Assembly: GCA_019009955.1 (NCBI GenBank)
Contig: CM032233.1
Coordinates: 80,707,501-80,771,500 of the forward strand
From: Riptortus pedestris
Taxonomy: Eukaryota > Arthropoda > Insecta > Hemiptera > Alydidae
DNA: 64,000 nucleotides
Reading direction: 5' to 3'
The notes below the pieces were generated by a model. That model saw only the letters and a program-made list of their open reading frames with translations, did not search any database and had not been told where the DNA came from. This document shows positions 59,760 through 64,000 of the stretch, one piece after another (the first letter of the stretch is position 1; each line of letters opens with the position of its first letter). The position numbers and the translations under genes are program-made.

Positions 59760-60990
59760 ACCTTTTATTGGAGAAATGCAAACGAGGCCAGCCCAAATAC
59801 GCCTTTGCGATTTTTATGGATGAAGCTAGAGCCTATGGCAATGCCTGGTGGCCAGCTGTGCTAGCAGCGGTACAAAATCTAGAAATCCCAAGTAATCTCT
59901 TTGCTATTTAAAGTAACTTCCGCGATGACAGGTATGCACGCCTCATCACACAGAGCGTTACCGAGCCACCATACAGAGTGACCAAGGAATGCCCTCAAGG
60001 GTCAGTTTTAGGACCCACAATCTAGATCTTGCTCACAGACGGCTTTCTAAGGAGGGAGGTATAATTGCAATAGCCTACGTCGATGACCGCTCGTTATTCA
60101 AGGTGACACAAGGAGACTAGTTCAGTCCGTAACCACGAGAGCTGTCGAAAAAGTTGAGCGATGGTGTGGTCAAATCAAAATGAAACTGGCACTCGACAAG
60201 AGCGCTGCATAATCCTGAAAGGTAAGTTTGACAGGACTCATCCTCCTAGAGTGAATGTGACTTACTTGGAAGTAGCTGTGGGGTCAGGAATGGTTGTAAT
60301 ACCGCACATGACTGCGTTGCAACCAAAGATCAACAGTGTCATAATCTTGTCCTGCTTGCAAGAAACATGTAGGGTATTACGTTCCATAACGTGCATAACA
60401 GCAGATTTATAGCGCTTGAACATCAGCTATGATTAATTTTAGAGCTCACATCCGGGGAGTGCTTGCCAAAAAAAGGGGGACATGGTTCCCTTCTCACGAT
60501 TGCAAAGGACCTTAAACCTGTGGATTGCGAAAGACTATGGGACAATCTCAAACGAAGCGTTCAAAATGGTAGCAGGTACGTCTCCCATCGATCTGTTATT
60601 CATGGCCAACGTATTTATGTGGACTGCACTAAAAGGTTGGGAACTGCCAAGTTGCGTATCTGATGAACACAGAGGACTAATTCAGGAAATTCGTAACAAC
60701 AGTAGTGTTCCCCGCCCCACGGTATTAAAAACCTAAAATGAACTTGTAATAATTGAATGGGAGAGAAGATGGCAGCCGACGGATAAGGAGCCGTTAACAA
60801 AAAATACTTTCCAACAATAGAGTCCAACCGTTGACAGACCATGGCTGAACTCAGGATACCACTTTACACATTTCCTCTCAGGGCACGGAAATTTCAACCA
60901 ATTCCTCCATCGATTTAAGAGAGAATCTTCACTTTGTCCCTGTGGGAATTCCAGAGAAACAGCCGAACACATGCACACTATATGACGCAG
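59760..60990 (+). pseudogene. R1/I-like non-LTR retrotransposon ORF2 relic
   Basis: Across several frames, in order: KYAFAIFMDEARAYGNAWWP (RT motif A region), PYRVTKECPQGSVLGPT (motif B), AYVDD (catalytic box, 60075-60089), TTRAVEKVERWCGQIKMKLA, VTYLEVAVGSGMVVIPHM, YGTISNEAFKMVAGTSPIDL, and finally GHGNFNQFLHRFKRESSLCP followed by CG and AEHM. This covers the RT palm to the C-terminal zinc-finger region of an R1-group ORF2. YVDD is intact, but stops and frameshifts break the frame. The conserved order makes the clade-level call firm. Confidence 0.82.
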
Positions 60991-61340
60991 CTAGAATACA
61001 AATGTACAAGAGTGCTACAACCAGGACGTAGTAAAAAATGGGAGCAAAAAAAGACCAAAAAAAAAACTAATAAATAAACAAAAGCACCAAATCCCATCCA
61101 ACATCCCAACTCAAATCTGGCAATGATGCAGCCCGCACCAGGTGCCAAAACAAAATAAGAAAGGCAGAGAGAGAGAGAGAGAGAGGGTGGGCATGACTCT
61201 GATAGAAGATAGAGGGAGAGGAATGGATCGAGTGAGAAAGAGGAGAGAGTGTAAGGGGTGTTGCTGGGAGTGGCAAGGCTAGGCAGGTGAACAGAAAGAG
61301 AAAGAGGGGGGGGGGGTAGAAAGATGAAAGAGTTCGGGGG

Positions 61341-61492
61341 TGATAAAATTCGGGTCTAGTCCGACTCCGCTTTTATTACCTCTGGTCTCTTTCTTCTCGG
61401 ACCCCCTCCTATCATTCTACCTCTCGCAGGTCTCCATCCTCCCTCTCAGCCACAGACAGACCATTCTCTTCACCCAACAAACCTCTATTACA
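61341..61492 (+). repeat. LTR-like repeat unit, copy 3
   Basis: Starts TGATAAAATTCGGGTC and ends CCTCTATTACA. The core GTCTCCATCCTCCCTCTCAG is shared with copies 1 and 2. Confidence 0.5.
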
Positions 61493-61629
61493 GCTCACCA
61501 TATACTGTAAGTAACTAAAAGTCACTAAACATCTCGTGTCCGGCATATATTTCAATTCTTGTTAACATAGGCTTCTAAGTGCGGGAGAAATAGAGAATAG
61601 AATGTGAGATGCAATCACCAATGTAATTA

Positions 61630-61682
61630 AGCTCATGGGAAATCTGTTTAGTTCCCATAGACCCTGAATTCCGGTAGTTTTT
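61630..61682 (+). mobile_element. HINE-like 3'-end fragment
   Basis: CATGGGAAATCTGTTTAG and the following CCATAGACCCTGAATTCCGG resemble the HINE 3' terminus. No left half nearby. Confidence 0.4.
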
Positions 61683-61910
61683 TACCTTAGGTTACGTTCC
61701 TAAATGACAACTTTCCCTAAGCATTACCCTCGTTAATATTATCGCATCCCAATTAAAATTAGCTTTGTTGGATAAACATGTCACTGGCAATATTATTCCG
61801 TGTCTTTGTGTCTTTATTAACTCTTATCATCCTATGCATTCCCCTTTTATTTTCGGTATCTTTTATCCCACCAGCCCACTCCCTGAGCCAGGGAGAGAAC
61901 AAGTGGTCTG

Positions 61911-62075
61911 AGGAATTGGAGTGGGCAAGGAGGACGGAGTTCGCTGTGAGAGACTTAGGTTAGAGATGGGAAGAAAGGGAGAGAGGAGAAGTGACGATGC
62001 TGGAAAGTAAAATTATTGCATGACAATTTGGAATGCATCAGAGGGCAATCAACCATAGTCGCGATCCACCTACGG
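61911..62075 (+). repeat. repeat shared with 59608-59762
   Basis: Both intervals carry GGAGTGGGCAAG, a purine-rich middle, AATTTGGAA and CAGAGGGC-ATC-ACCA. This is a dispersed repeat that precedes the R1-like relic in one copy and the long (TG)n in the other. Confidence 0.5.
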
Positions 62076-62148
62076 AGTCGGTGAAAGTGAGAGAGGGAGT
62101 GTGTGTGTGAGAGAGAGGGGGGAAGCAGAGAGTGTGAGAGAGAAAGGT

Positions 62149-62964
<816 letters not shown>

Positions 62965-63336
62965 TGTGTGTGTTTGTGTGTGTGTGTGTTGTGTCTGTGG
63001 TGTTGTGTCTGTGTGTGTGAGAGAGAGAGAGCGTGATTAAAAGCTGGAGGAAGGGTGTTAGTTAGGAGAAGGATAGGAGGAAGCAGGTGCTGGGGTGGAG
63101 GGGGCTATAGCAGTTTATGGCTGGCCATTAAGAAGGCAGGGGAGAACTCCTGCCGAGTTGGATGGGACAAACCCCAGGGCCCTGTTAGGTGGTCGGCCAA
63201 GATCGGTAATACTCCTTTCTTAAAATCTTACATTACTCCTAGGCAGTCTCCATACCTACAATATACAACTATCTGTTAATATTCTGAGTTGGTATTCTGG
63301 CAGGTGGAAGTGACTTCTAATGAATGTAGGATGAAA

Positions 63337-63547
63337 AAATTGTTGGCTACGCTTCCACTATAATAATTTATTGTAACGGCAAAGCGTTTTCGATGCTGTG
63401 CATCATCGTCAGTTCCCGAAGGCCAGTCTAGCTCTAAGAGCCGTCAGGACAACATAGAAAACCTTCGGGCACTGACGATGATGCACAGGATCGAAAGCGC
63501 TTTGCCGTTACAATAAATTATTATAGTGGAAGCGTAGCCAACAATTT
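63337..63547. mobile_element. foldback/hairpin element with 86-bp inverted arms
   Basis: Arms 63337-63422 and 63462-63547 are inverted copies with only about 3 mismatches and a 39-base spacer. They carry GGCTACGCTTCCACTATAAT and GCATCATCGTCAG. No coding capacity. The ends of the element may lie inside the palindrome, so a target duplication cannot be separated from the arms. Confidence 0.8.
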
Positions 63548-64000
63548 AAGGGGTAGTAAAGAGAGAGAGGGTATGTAAAGTTCGACAGGCTGTATTTGAT
63601 ATTTTGTGGGTCTGGGATACAGAAAGTTAATAAATATTTATTACTCTTGAACAACTTGCATAAACATAAATCGAAACAAGTCAACACCTTGGTCACTTTA
63701 TTCTTTCTGAATGTTATCCGAAGTTTCATTTCCCAAACCGATCAACTTGATAGTTCCCTTACTGGAATTGAGATTCCTCAATAGATAATTGAATGGGAAC
63801 ATATCGTTTAAGTAACGTTTGAATTGGGCAGCATTTTCAGTTTCAGTTAGTAGTTTTATCCCTAACCTTTTTTAATATGGTCCACCTCGCCTACTATCTA
63901 TCATTCTGTAAAACAGAATTGGCATCTTTCTCAAGAATAAATTATACACGGGTTTGTTCTTACTAGCCATAGCTTACATCTATATGTGCTAATTTATTTA
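63548..64000. other. terminal 450 bp, no gene recognised
   Basis: AT-rich, with short overlapping frames on both strands only. Confidence 0.5.

Overview
This is a 64-kb piece of an AT-rich eukaryotic nuclear genome, most likely an insect or other arthropod. The evidence is mariner and piggyBac elements, R1/I-like and Jockey-like retrotransposons, long (TA)n, (TG)n and (GA)n tracts, spliceosomal introns, and one host gene that looks like an insect quiver/Ly6-type gene. I see no bacterial operon, rRNA gene, intact tRNA gene or CRISPR array. The species cannot be named from the sequence.

The only convincing host gene is on the minus strand. Four coding exons (47909-47843, 40832-40656, 14813-14699, 13324-13189) join in frame to encode a 164-residue secreted, probably GPI-anchored, ten-cysteine Ly6/uPAR (three-finger) protein. 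Its introns are about 7.0, 25.8 and 1.4 kb and are packed with transposons, so the gene covers more than half of the window. A possible 5' UTR exon lies at 49006-49108.

Layout. 1-5.8 kb: a probable tRNA-derived SINE, then AT-rich sequence without genes. 5.8-7.1 kb: piggyBac-like element. 7.5-8.6 kb: RTE-like reverse transcriptase relic. 9.4-10.3 kb: deleted mariner. 10.6-12.6 kb: a small LTR retrotransposon whose interior carries a gag remnant followed by intronless fragments of two unrelated host genes, dlg5 and ZRANB2. This is the most unusual object in the window. 13.2-47.9 kb: the Ly6 gene. Its introns hold four Helitron-type copies (three head to tail), many copies of a Helentron/HINE-like family, a pogo-like MITE, a Jockey-like relic, SINEs and an inverted pair of rearranged HINE-like elements. 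50.5-57.5 kb: nested HINE-like elements, an R1-like 3' end and a second, decayed mariner. 57.6-63.0 kb: purine-rich and GT-rich microsatellites interleaved with a repeated LTR-like unit and a decayed R1-like element. 63.3-63.5 kb: a near-perfect hairpin with 86-bp arms.

The HINE-like family (5' AGCAGATTTCCC, internal TA tract, 3' GGGAAATCTGCT followed by a short hairpin and GACGGAC, in T-rich sites) is the dominant repeat. Three clear nesting events (HINE into HINE twice, Helitron into HINE) give the insertion points and relative ages. Family assignments come from motifs read by eye. No database search was possible.
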